Assembly: GCF_000485595.1 (NCBI RefSeq)
Contig: NW_014577496.1
Coordinates: forward strand, 179,770 to 215,227
Direction of reading: 5' to 3'
Length of the DNA stretch: 35,458 bases
DNA from: Priapulus caudatus
Lineage: Eukaryota; Priapulida; Priapulimorpha; Priapulimorphida; Priapulidae
Shown: one piece after another, positions 1 through 9,472 of the stretch
Numbering within the stretch: position 1 is the stretch's first letter
How the letters are laid out: the number at the start of each line of letters is the position of its first letter
Notes under the pieces: model-generated
Database searches by the model: none
Seen by the model: the letters and a program-made list of their open reading frames with translations, nothing else
Told to the model about the DNA's origin: nothing
Program-made: the position numbers and the translations under genes

Positions 1-48
<48 letters not shown>

Positions 49-118
49 TTCTCTCTCTCTCTTTCTCTTTCTTCCCCTCTCTTTCTCTCTCTCTCTCTCT
101 CTCTTTCCTCTCTCTTTC
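1..118. repeat. CT/GA microsatellite
   Basis: Nearly pure CT dinucleotide tract with TTT and CCC interruptions, running off the left edge of the window. A second short CT tract lies at about 212-262. Low-complexity DNA without coding content. Confidence 0.95.
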
Positions 119-262
119 CATCTCGAACTCTCTATCTCTCTCTCACCTAGCAGTTTTACTCGGTACTTCTGACGGCTCCGAAATAGCGCAATGCTATCAA
201 GACGTTGTTAGACTCTCTCTCTCTCTCTCTCTATCTATCTTTCTCTCTTTCTTGCTCTCTGG

Positions 263-885
263 GCTCGGTGCAGCTTCACGTCAAATCGCTCTCACGGTGT
301 ATCACTCACTGACAACAGCGGCAACAATCGTAACGTTTTATAAAGCGAGAGTCGTTAGCGTAGCTCGGCAAACAAACAGACGCAGGGGGCGCGGCGGACC
401 TAAACCAACAATGGCGCTCACGACGTAAACTATAACTAAAGCTATAACCTCGGTAACTCAAACAATAAAGCACGGAGAAAACACGCAGGTGGGGGCGAAA
501 TTTTGTTCTATCAAATCTCCACTATTTTGGGTGTTCTCGTCTCCTAGGTGATCGGGTGAAACTTGGCAGGGATTGCAGTTCCGTCTGCGCGCGTGACGTC
601 GGTGAATCACGCCACCTATAGGGACAACGACGAGTACGAGTGGCGCTATTTTTATTTACTTTGTTTATAATGTGCGCACGCGTTCACCTCGATTGTTTAC
701 CGAGCAAACCGGCGGCCAAACATCCGCAAACGAACGCGTAAATACGCCGTAACGACACACGCCCCGAGCTTCCTGGAATATTCGTGAATCTCTCGTTAGT
801 TTAGTTGCTGACCGTGTTCAAGTCCGCCATTAATAAAATCGCTCGTGTGCGTCCCAGAATTTACCAGCAATGCGAGAGCCACTTT
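263..885. other. GC-richer non-coding stretch, possible promoter or 5' region
   Basis: No credible exon is visible apart from a very short reading frame at the ATG in AACAATGGCGCTC near 410. The stretch is richer in CpG than the DNA around it and precedes the candidate first exon at 886-1000, so a promoter of the DDX52 gene is possible. No TATA box or other core element could be assigned. This is inference from position only. Confidence 0.25.
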
Positions 886-1000
886 ATGTACGTTAGCATA
901 GGGATTGGATTGTGGAGGAATGCTGCGGCTAAAGTGAAACTTCGTAGATCGGATTTTACCATGCACATCTGTCGTGGTCATGGTGGCCATGCCCCTGAAA
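886..1000 (+). CDS. Candidate first coding exon of DDX52
   Basis: An ATG at 886 opens 38 codons plus one base, ending at a strong donor (CTGAAA|GTAAGT at 1001). The phase (one base left over) fits the DDX52 exon at 3734, which begins with two bases completing a codon. Adding it gives a protein of about 605 residues, close to the roughly 600 of vertebrate DDX52. A weak likeness to the family's N-terminal LF-x-x-L-x-x-GAKFD-x-x-RF block can be argued (LWRNAAAKVKLRR), but it is not convincing. The alternative is a chance open stretch. Intron 1 would then be about 2.7 kb and filled with repeats. Confidence 0.33.
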
Positions 1001-1433
1001 GTAAGTTGCATGCCCAACACAAAAACGGCGGACCGGTCACCTTGGCTTCGCTACTTTACGGAATGGCACAATTACGCAATAAGACAAAAATCACTTTTCT
1101 GCTTTTTATACATTCATATAAGGCATATACCTTGTGTGCATAATACAAATTAGTGCACGCTAGTGCCGAATATTACCGCACAAATTAAAAAAAGGCTATT
1201 TCTAGGAACGAAATACTAACGAAAGTCACTGCTGCTTTCCCACTATAGCACGTATCTCGGTGATTTTGGTCTTCGTTCGCTGTGATGTATTTGATGCAAT
1301 TCCTTGTATCTATGTGATTTCGTTACTTTCGTTGCATGCATAAAAGAAGACCAGTTAATTGATACAATGAACAGAATTAAATTTGTTTGTCATTCTGTTG
1401 TTTTTGTAGAGCCTGATCAGGAGGCATACCCCA

Positions 1434-1562
1434 TCTTTCACCTAGTATTATTGCCAACAATTTCCTGTAAATGCTGTCCAAATGCTCATCTACAACAAAC
1501 ACTAGCTGCCGCCAAGCGCCATTGCTGCCGCTGCACACTGACACTTAAATACATAGTTAACT
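1434..1562. repeat. Solo fragment of the foldback-element arm
   Basis: This piece (CACCTAGTATTATTGCCAAC through the segment ending TTAAATACATAGTTAAC) is a diverged copy of the arm sequence at about 21998-22105, and more distantly of 19800-19870. Its short open frame is therefore repeat-derived and is not called as a gene. Confidence 0.65.
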
Positions 1563-1951
1563 AGTGCCTGCATGTGCTTCGGACAGTGTCACTGTCAGTG
1601 TCAGTGTCAGTGCCAGTGGCTAAATAGTAACTATACTACACTCAGTTGTACCATGCTAGACACTTGTTGCAGTACTACAGCCCTCATTGCCACTGCCACA
1701 GCTAAGCAGGTGCTAAACCGACCAGGCTCTCCGACTGTTACACGTCGTAGGACCTCTAGCCAACGTAGTGTTAAGCGAGAAGGGAACTTGTGGCTAAGCA
1801 GGTGCCAGTGTAAGTGCCAGCTAAGCCACAGTGGCAGTTGGAACGTGGGATAGAGTGGAAAACATCCAAAATGTGAAATATGACATGTATGTGTTGGTGT
1901 TGGTATCATGATTTAATAGGAATCGCAATTATCATTTATCACAAATTCCAG
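1562..1951. other. Repeat-rich DNA without a gene
   Basis: It contains a short tandem array of GTCAGT/GCCAGT hexamers (about 1583-1620) and scattered related CAGTG motifs. Open frames exist on both strands but show no protein-like features. Confidence 0.5.
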
Positions 1952-2168
1952 ATAATCAAGAAACGTGGGGATGCACCGAGTCAGGTGGATGACCGTGCGC
2001 TCCCTGGAGTTGAACTACAACAGTTTCAGGTCATCCCAGAGGTACAACATCAAGGAGATAATGGGCAGAGAAACCCCGGGGGAGTTTCTGGCAAAAGAAA
2101 ATACCTGGAAAACGTTCGACAAGGCGTGGATGAACACGGCACCAGCAAACGCCTGCACGCACCCCATG
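1952..2168 (+). CDS. Unassigned exon-like segment, open in two frames
   Basis: The segment is bounded by a plausible acceptor (AAATTCCAG at 1943-1951) and a weak donor (CCCATG|GTTAGG at 2169). Two overlapping forward frames stay open. One, from about 1956, reads ...NYNSFRSSQRYNIKEIMG... and looks protein-like, but has a TAA at 1953-1955 just after the acceptor. The other, from 1952, is glutamine- and glycine-rich and ends in a phase that could join the exon at 3734. I recognise neither. It may be an exon of an unknown gene, a decayed gene piece or chance. Confidence 0.2.
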
Positions 2169-2517
2169 GTTAGGATATGTTTAGTGGAATGCATTTGACA
2201 TGTTTATGGCTTGGTGTTATGTTACCACGGCACATTAATTGAGTGTGGGAAGTTAATGCTAGCCTTCATCTATAAAATGTCTGCGTATTTTGTCTCCTCT
2301 ACCTATAGGCGTTCCTTGCATTTTGTGGTATGGTCACGTATTCACATTGAAAGAGAGCCTCACATTTAAATGTGCCTCGACCACTCTCAGTTTGTGCTAG
2401 AAATGCCCCTACATATGATCGACAAGATATTTCAACTGTCACCTTGCAGAACATATTAGTACACGTTAAATCCGCTTGGAACGCCACGAGAGTGCCATGG
2501 TTTGCGTCAACTTTGAG

Positions 2518-2615
2518 TCGGACAGTGTGCGGTGGCCTCCCGATCGATCGGAAGCGGGTCGGATAGTGTGCGGCGCGTTAGTGCTGTCCACAGTGCAAAA
2601 TCGGATAGTGTGCGG
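2518..2615. repeat. Three spaced copies of TCGGAYAGTGTGCGG
   Basis: The 15-mer occurs at 2518-2532, 2559-2573 and 2601-2615 at a spacing of about 41 bases, with CGATCGATCG between the first two. It is a degenerate tandem repeat. Confidence 0.7.
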
Positions 2616-2620
2616 CTAGC

Positions 2621-3725
2621 ATAAGCAATACAATGAGCTATATTATATATATAAGTATACAATATAAGTATACAAGGAGTAAGGACGCGCTCACAGGTAC
2701 ACTCACATACCCACGCACACACGCACACATGCACGCACGCACACATGCACACACACGCACGCAGTCACGTACGCACGCAGGCACGCAGGTACGCGGGCAG
2801 GCACGGAACGCACGCAGGCAGGCACGCACACACGCACGCATGCAGTCACGCACACAGTCACGCACGCAGGCACGCATGCAGTCACGCACGCACGCAGGCA
2901 CGCACGCACGCACGCAGTCACGCACGCACGCACGCATGCACGCACGCACGCACGCACGCAGCACACACACACGCGCACACATGCACGCACGCCTTAATTC
3001 CCCCCGGCTTACCTGGTGGTGGATCAGTAGTGCCACCGTCATCGCAATCACTTCCTTCATCATCTCCCATGCCGTCATCGGGACCTGTGTGTGTATATAC
3101 AAGAACATAAGCAATACAATGAGCTATATTATATATAAGTATACAAGGAGTAAGGACGCGCTCACAGATACACTCACATACCCACGCACATACGCACACA
3201 CGCACGCACACATGCACGCACACATGCACGCACGCACACATGCACACATGCACGCACGCAGTCACGCACACACGCACGCATGCACGCACGCATGCACGCA
3301 CGCAATCACGCACGCACGCAGGCACGCAGGTACGCGGGCATGCAGGCACGCTCACACGCACGCACGCACACATGCACACACGCACACACGCACACATGCA
3401 CGCACGCAGTCACGTACGCACGCAGGCACACAGGTGCGCGGGCAGGCACGGAACGCACGCAGGCAGGCACGCACGCCCGCACACACAGTCACGCACGCAG
3501 GCACGCATGCATATAGTCACGCACGCAGGCACGCACGTACGCACGCACGCACACACAGTCACGCACGCAGACACGCACGCAGGCAGGCACGCAGGCACGC
3601 ACGCACGCCCGCACACACAGTCACGCACGCAGGCACGCACGCACGCAGGCACGCACACACAGTCACGCACGCAGGCACGCACACACAGTCACGCACGCAG
3701 GCACGCACGCACGCACACACACAAC
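2621..3725. repeat. GCAC-type minisatellite with 486-bp internal duplication
   Basis: Two long arrays of ACGC/GCAC/CAGT units (about 2701-2993 and 3180-3722) are separated by unique sequence. The leader TAAGCAATACAATGAGCTAT plus the following AT-rich and GGAGTAAGGACGCGCTCACAG stretch occurs at 2621 and again at 3107, so a 486-bp block was duplicated. Larger repeated sub-units, such as the GTACGCGGGCAGGC-type blocks, recur inside the arrays. All six frames are largely free of stops because the unit contains none, which produces long His/Ala/Thr/Arg or Cys/Val/Arg phantom ORFs. The array would lie in DDX52 intron 1 if the exon at 886-1000 is real. Confidence 0.9.
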
Positions 3726-3733
3726 CTGCCTAG

Positions 3734-6700
3734 GTGCTACCGCTGAGGCTGAGGAGAGTTGTGACTCTTCCTCATCGTTATCGGAGCAATGCGAGTCTGA
3801 AGGGAGCAGCGACGACGATGAGGAGGAGCTGCGCATTCTTGGCGCGATGACTTCTACGACTATGGCGTCGTCTCGAAGCAGCAGAGTGAAAAAGTCGGGG
3901 CGTAGAGTCGCGGACAGGGTCACACAGATTCACAGAGAGGAGGTAGAGTGATGTAGCCATTACATAGTGATCGCGAATAAATTTGCTATCAATCTGCAGT
4001 TTGGTAATCACTACCTGTTACTACTGCTGAAGGGGTCGTTGTCGTATAGGGTAATATAATGCTAGTCTAGGGAGTCGCCTACGCCTATTCCCTAACCCTA
4101 ACCCTAACCCTAACCATATCAGATAGGTACATATATGTAGTACCCTATACGACAACGACCCTTCGTGCGTTACTACTCTGTAAATATGTTGAAGTTTATA
4201 GTGAGTTTTAGCTTTTTTGCATGTCACATTAGCTGTCATGCCATATCAAATTTTACACTTGTATCTTCCTTATCTATGGAAAAATGGTTATTTTGTAACA
4301 GCCTTATTTTATGTGGTTACTAGAAATATTTTGTTGTAAATGGCAATTCTCTGCACAGCAGTAGAGATATAGTATTGTAATCGACGCGTTTTTCTCGTGA
4401 AGGTAAACGCTCTACGCAACAGACACAAAATTCACGTTCAGGGAACTGACCTGCCAGAGCCAGTTGAGTCCTTCTCACAGCTTCAGACGGAATATCAGCT
4501 CCTTCCGCAGCTGGTCGAGAATATTGTAGCTGTAGGCTACGTTGATCCAACCCCCATCCAGATGCAGGCAGTCACAGTCATGATGCATGTAAGATAAGTT
4601 GATAAAAATCTTTACACGGTGTCTGAATCTATAGCTGCTCTTATCAACTCAAAGTTTGACAATGATTCGTTTGTAAATTTGTTAGTTTATAAAGAATCCT
4701 TCATCATACTTCTGTTCTTTGAATGTGATCCAGTCCAATCAAGAGCATTGACTAGCACAGTAAACTAACGAGGCAAAGCATTTTAGTGTAACTGTGGGAT
4801 TACATTGCTGTAATAACAGACATACAGAGCAAATCAGATCGAGTTCTTAAGCTATCGCCAACCTATCACTACTAGTTCTTCTTTTGTTGGGATGTTACAG
4901 AGACGAGAACTGTTGGCATGCGCACCCACCGGCTCTGGCAAGACGGCCGCGTTCATTCTACCTGCACTAACACATCTAAAGAAACCCGGACGAATGGGCT
5001 TCAGAGTAGTAGTGGTCTCGCCAACAAGGGAGCTTGCCAAGCAAGTGAGTATACGTAGGTCGTAGCAAAAAAATTGTTACTTAAAAATCGGCGATGGGCA
5101 GTATTCAGTTTCATTATGTCAGTTATCCATGGCTGTTATTCGGTATGAATCGGTATAATATATGGTGAAATATACAGTTGGATTACGATGTTGACAGTAA
5201 TGATGATGGTATTAATTCTTTTCTTTCTGGTTAGACCTACAGGGAGTTCCAGAGGCTTGCGACTGGCACAGGCTTTCACATATGCATGATCGGCAAGTCG
5301 GACGTCGCTAAGCAGAAGTTCGGGCCGAAATCTCCGCAGAAATTCGACATACTCGTGACGACGCCAAACCGACTCATTCACCTGCTGCAGCTAACGCCAC
5401 CTGGTGTCAGCATGAAGAACGTTGAATGGCTCATTGTGGACGAGTGTGACAAATTGTTTGAGGCGGGAAAGCAGGGATTCAGGGACCAGGTGAAACTCTC
5501 TACATGTCATTTCGTGATGACATCTTTAACTGTAGAACATATGCTTATCTTAGATGTCATCAAAGGTCCATAATAGAAAATAAACAAATAGACGTTTTGT
5601 ATTATGGACTCTTCATAGCATTGATCGTGGATGTGACAGCATGCCTAAGCACTGACCATTAAGATTGAGTCGATTCGTTGGTTTATACACGAGTTGCAAG
5701 TCAACAGGCTGTAGTCTTGAATGTCGTCATCATGAACCTGTAAAGTTTGCATGTCATTTTCTTATTTTGGATCTATTTCGGATAGAGGAAAAAGCTATCC
5801 AGCATATAAAATTTGTGTTTAGCGTATGTATTTTTGCATATTATGTCCTATGTTTCACCGTTTTCATCTAAAATGATCACGTAAACTTGGAATCGAATTG
5901 CTTTTGCTGCCCTTTTATAGTGGATATTGTAGAAATGCTGGGTTTTACATGTGACGTCTGTACATATATGACTTTGCAGTTGGCTGTGATCTACAAGGCA
6001 TGTGACTCGTCACACGTGCGAAGAGCCATGTTTAGCGCCACCTATACTTACGAGGTGGAACAATGGTGCAAGCTAAACCTTGACAATGTGGTCACCATCT
6101 GTGTTGGTGGCAGGTATGGTGTGATGATAAAATATTCGCTAGACATTAATGATTATAAACCCGAGGATAGTCATTTTTTAGGAAAGAATTATGTAATAAA
6201 CTTATGTAACCTTATAAGCAATGCAAAGTGTGGAGTATTGTGAAGTAACTGTTAGTTGACAAAGTTAAAGCAGATAATTATTAAGAGTAGGTAATATAAT
6301 GCTTGCTAACTAGTTGGCAGTTTTTAAGAGTTTATCATACTCATTTAACGATTAATAGGAGATTTTGATCTTTTAAATTAATTCCCTAGAGGATAGAAAT
6401 ATCATTAATTCGGTTTCTAATATTGTGTGCCATGAGCACTGTTGTCATAGCTACCCACGAGCATAATCAACTGAAAATTGTTGTTTTGCTGTGTTTAGAA
6501 ATTCTGCGACGATGTCTGTGAAGCAGGAATTGCTCTATGTGGGTGCAGAGTCTGGCAAAATGGTGGCCATGCGTGAACTCGTGAAAAAGGTGCAAAGTTT
6601 TGCTTAAACTATCGTTTTACAATACAGTATTTCATATACACTTGTTTTGTACATACACGATACATTTGTCTCTAAGCCATTACGAATTTGTCGTTAAGGT

Positions 6701-9090
6701 GACTACTAGTAAGCATGTTCGTTGGCACACATTTCAGGGCTTTTCTCCACCAGTCCTCGTGTTTGTGCAATCGAAGGAACGAGCCCAAGATCTGTATAGT
6801 GAGCTCGCATACGATGGCATCAACGTCAATGTCATTCACTCAGACAAGACACAGTTGCAGGTATAGTAGACTCCGCTTAGTGTACGGCTTCCATAAGTCA
6901 TTCAAACTTTGTTTGTTAAATACTTATCTAATGCTTTTATTTTACCTATGGAAATCACACATGCCAGGTTACATGGTGATGCATCTGTATAGCTTACCTA
7001 AACTAATCTTTCAGCACAGCCACGTGACTGTAGTCAACGTAGCAGCCGTATTGTTGTGGTTAAAATTAAGTATCATGTTAATCTGGGTGCACCATTCCAG
7101 TTAAGATTATAATGTGAATATTATAAAGGTGAGGCCTCATGTAGCACGCGTATCATGAATTAGTCTTCAACTTTGTTTGTATTTACGTGACCCGTCTTCT
7201 TCGACGGCATTCCTTGCTCGTCTATTTTCAGAGAGACAACATAGTCCGAGATTTTCGATCGGGAAAAATCTGGATGCTCATTTGCACTGAGCTGATGGGT
7301 AGAGGCATGGACTTCAAAGGAGTCAACCTTGTCATCAACTATGATTTCCCACCAAGTGCAATCAGCTACATACATAGAATAGGTAAGGTCGTACAAGGCA
7401 TTGCTTGTAAAAATAATGTATTTTTATGATTGTACTCATTCGTGAAATCTAAGTGGAGAAGTGGGCAATTGATTCTTGTAGGAAAGGAAAGCTAATGTTC
7501 TTCCCACGCCTTTAAATTTGCAAGATCACCATAAATTTCTCTGAAATGCCTTAATTACCTAATCGACGTTCGATTCGGTTGTTCGATCGATTCATTCGAT
7601 CATTCGATTGATTGATCGATGCAATCGATCAGCGATGATAGTAATGGCGGAGTCCCGTGTTGCACAGGAAGGACGGGTCGAGCGGGAAGGTCCGGGGAGG
7701 CTGTGACGTTCTTCACTGACGAGGACCTCGTTAATCTGCGCAGCATCGCCGCGGTGATGAGGCAGACGGGATGTGACGTGCCCGGATACATGCTGAGACT
7801 GCGCAAGGCGAGCAAGTATGTATAGCAGCTCCCAATCTGAGATTAAAATTCTTCTCACATTCTTTTTGACGTTGCGAAAATCACGGTATACGAGAACAGA
7901 TGCGTGAAGGCTAGCTTACATTCCTGGCAACATACTGAGACTACGCAAGGCAAGCAAGTACGTATGACCTCTCCCAATCGGAGATTAGATTCTAACATTC
8001 GCAGTACATTGCGAGAGGTTTAACGGAAAAATTACGGTATACGAGAACGGCTACGTAAACGTTAGATCATATTCCTGGCAACATACTGAGACTACGCAAG
8101 GCGAGCAAGTACGTATAGCATCTCCCACTCTGAGTGGTCCGTCGTTGGCAGTGCGTCACAAGAGATTCATCAGGAAAATGGCGTTATACGAGAACACACA
8201 GGTAAACATAAGATGCTGTTCTAAGGTACGAACAGCACTATAGGACAGGAAGATCGTAGAGGTGGTGACCGTGAACACTCATCACTAACGCTGAGAGGGT
8301 CTGTGTCCCCCAGTGTACTGCCGGAACGTACCCTGGGTACGGTCCGGTATACCGGAACGTACCCTGGTACTATCTAATATGCCAGACCATACCTCGCCTA
8401 CTCCACTAACGAGTCTAGGGAGTCGCCTATGCCTACTCCCTAACCCTAACCATATCAGATAGTTACCAGGGTACGTTCCGGCAGTACCCTGGGGGACATA
8501 GACCCTATGAGCATCACCAACTACTGTTGTGATACTTGTGTAGAGAAGCTTTATTCTAATATATATCTGGTTCCGACATACATAAGCACAACAGTACGTA
8601 GGTGCCTCTTCGCCCCTTGTCTATATCGCTTCCCCCTTTTCCTTGTCGCCTCTGCCGCTTATATACCTCGGGCGTGGCATCCCATTACTCGGTGATGTAG
8701 CCCTGGACACTGTCCACACAGGAGGCGAGCTGGCCGTATTGATTGGTCACTTATGATGATGGTGTAAACGTATGTCGCAACGTCCGCTGTGTGTTGCATC
8801 ATCTTGCATGCTACACTTGTGTTCGCAGAAAGGTGAGACGGAAGCTAGAGAAACACGCACCGAAACGAGAATCCATCTCCACTGGTAAAAAGAAGAAAGC
8901 CCCCTTTAAAAGAAACGAGGAGGGTAAAAAGCAAGGTGCTGTCTCGGATATGGTAGACCGTCCATCGGCTGCAAGCAAGATACAGACTGGTGCACCGAAA
9001 AAGAAATCGAAAAAGACAAATTTGAAAAAGAAGAAAAAAATGAAGCCAAAGAAATCACAGCCAAGTGGGGGCGCCGTAAAGAAGCATTGA
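3734..9090 (+). CDS. DDX52: DDX52/ROK1 ATP-dependent RNA helicase (10 exons)
   Basis: DEAD-box helicase of the Rok1/DDX52 family, acting in the nucleolus in early small-subunit rRNA processing. Exons: 3734-3942, 4403-4588, 4901-5044, 5235-5489, 5980-6113, 6499-6589, 6738-6860, 7232-7382, 7668-7815, 8829-9090 (stop TGA 9088-9090). All junctions are GT-AG and phases agree throughout, giving 566 codons. Visible in order: an acidic Ser/Asp/Glu-rich N-terminal part; the family signature [14 protein letters not shown] motif PTPIQMQ; motif I APTGSGKT; Ia PTRELA; Ib TTPNR; II DECD (vertebrate DDX52 has DESD); [34 protein letters not shown], split by an intron after HRIG. The C-terminus is a lysine-rich tail, as usual in this family. 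Only the extreme N-terminus is uncertain (see 886-1000). Confidence 0.96.
4026..4168. mobile_element. MITE with telomere-like core, copy A (143 bp)
   Basis: Inside DDX52 intron 2. The inverted termini contain GTCGTTGTCGTATAGGGTA on the left and its complement on the right (4141-4159). The element is flanked by perfect 9-bp direct repeats GTTACTACT (4017-4025 and 4169-4177). The core has AGTCTAGGGAGTCGCCTACG, four CCCTAA units (4090-4113) and CATATCAGATAG. The core is shared with the elements at 8290 and 23239, but the arms are shorter and different. No coding capacity. Confidence 0.85.
7783..8205. repeat. Three tandem ~145-bp units carrying a DDX52 splice donor
   Basis: The 3' end of the DDX52 exon ending at 7815 (coding [11 protein letters not shown]) and its donor AA|GTATGT are repeated downstream. 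CTGAGACTRCGCAAGGCRAG occurs at 7793, 7935 and 8086 (periods 142 and 151). The two later copies encode [11 protein letters not shown] and carry donors AA|GTACGT. Flanking intron motifs (CTCCCAATCKGAGATTA, GGTATACGAGAAC) are repeated too. The later copies have no obvious acceptor that keeps the frame. Confidence 0.88.
8290..8512. mobile_element. MITE with telomere-like core, copy B (223 bp)
   Basis: In the last DDX52 intron. It has long inverted termini (left GCTGAGAGGGTCTGTGTCCC, right complement of GCTCATAGGGTCTATGTCCC) that extend through the motif TGCCGGAACGTACCCTGG. The flanks are imperfect 9-bp direct repeats ATCACTAAC/ATCACCAAC (8281-8289, 8513-8521). The core has two CCCTAA units at 8438-8449. 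No ORF. Confidence 0.85.
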
Positions 9091-9403
9091 ACATAGATTG
9101 TTTTCAAATTCATCTGTACATAGAGCAGATTATTGTTGAGGCTGATTCCTGTTTATCCTCAGAAGTGAGCGATTTTGCAAGTTACCCCCTACAATTTGGT
9201 GCGAGCATTCTGGTCAGTTCTCAGTTGTCCAGCAGGGTGTGTGTGCGATACATGACCCCAACATTTACCTTCCCCTACCTTTTACTTGTTCTGACGTAGC
9301 TGTCAGTTGTGATTGGAAAGAAACCTACAGCACTATCATGACCAAAAGTTGACAATTAACAGACTGACAGCCGATATTTTATTGTAAGATTATTATGGTA
9401 TAT

Positions 9404-9409
9404 AATAAA
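9404..9409 (+). promoter_or_regulatory. Poly(A) signal of DDX52
   Basis: AATAAA lies 314 bases after the DDX52 stop codon and is the first such hexamer downstream. The 3' UTR between 9091 and here shows nothing else notable. Confidence 0.6.
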
Positions 9410-9425
9410 GCACGTTCTGCATAAC

Positions 9426-9472
9426 ATCAGGAGTATATAATAGAAGAGTATCTTCTATTATATACTCCTGAT
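9426..9472. repeat. Perfect 22-bp palindrome with 3-base loop
   Basis: ATCAGGAGTATATAATAGAA continuing to GA at 9447, then GTA, then the exact complement to 9472. The whole is bracketed by ATAACATCA on both sides. It lies 17 bases after the DDX52 poly(A) signal. Confidence 0.95.

Noticed and set aside
1304-1564. 86-codon forward frame with Cys-rich end
   Set aside because: Its second half is the foldback-arm fragment at 1434-1562 and the first half has no protein character.
2633-3746. Long open frames on both strands (up to 366 codons, His/Ala/Thr/Arg or Cys/Val/Arg repeats)
   Set aside because: They are produced by a stop-free minisatellite unit and exist in several frames on both strands at once.
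4081-4115. CCCTAA repeats as a true chromosome end
   Set aside because: Only four units, inside an intron and inside a bounded element with target duplications.
7560-7630. GATC/ATCGAT-rich stretch as a regulatory array
   Set aside because: Short degenerate ATTGATCGAT simple repeat in an intron; no evidence of function.
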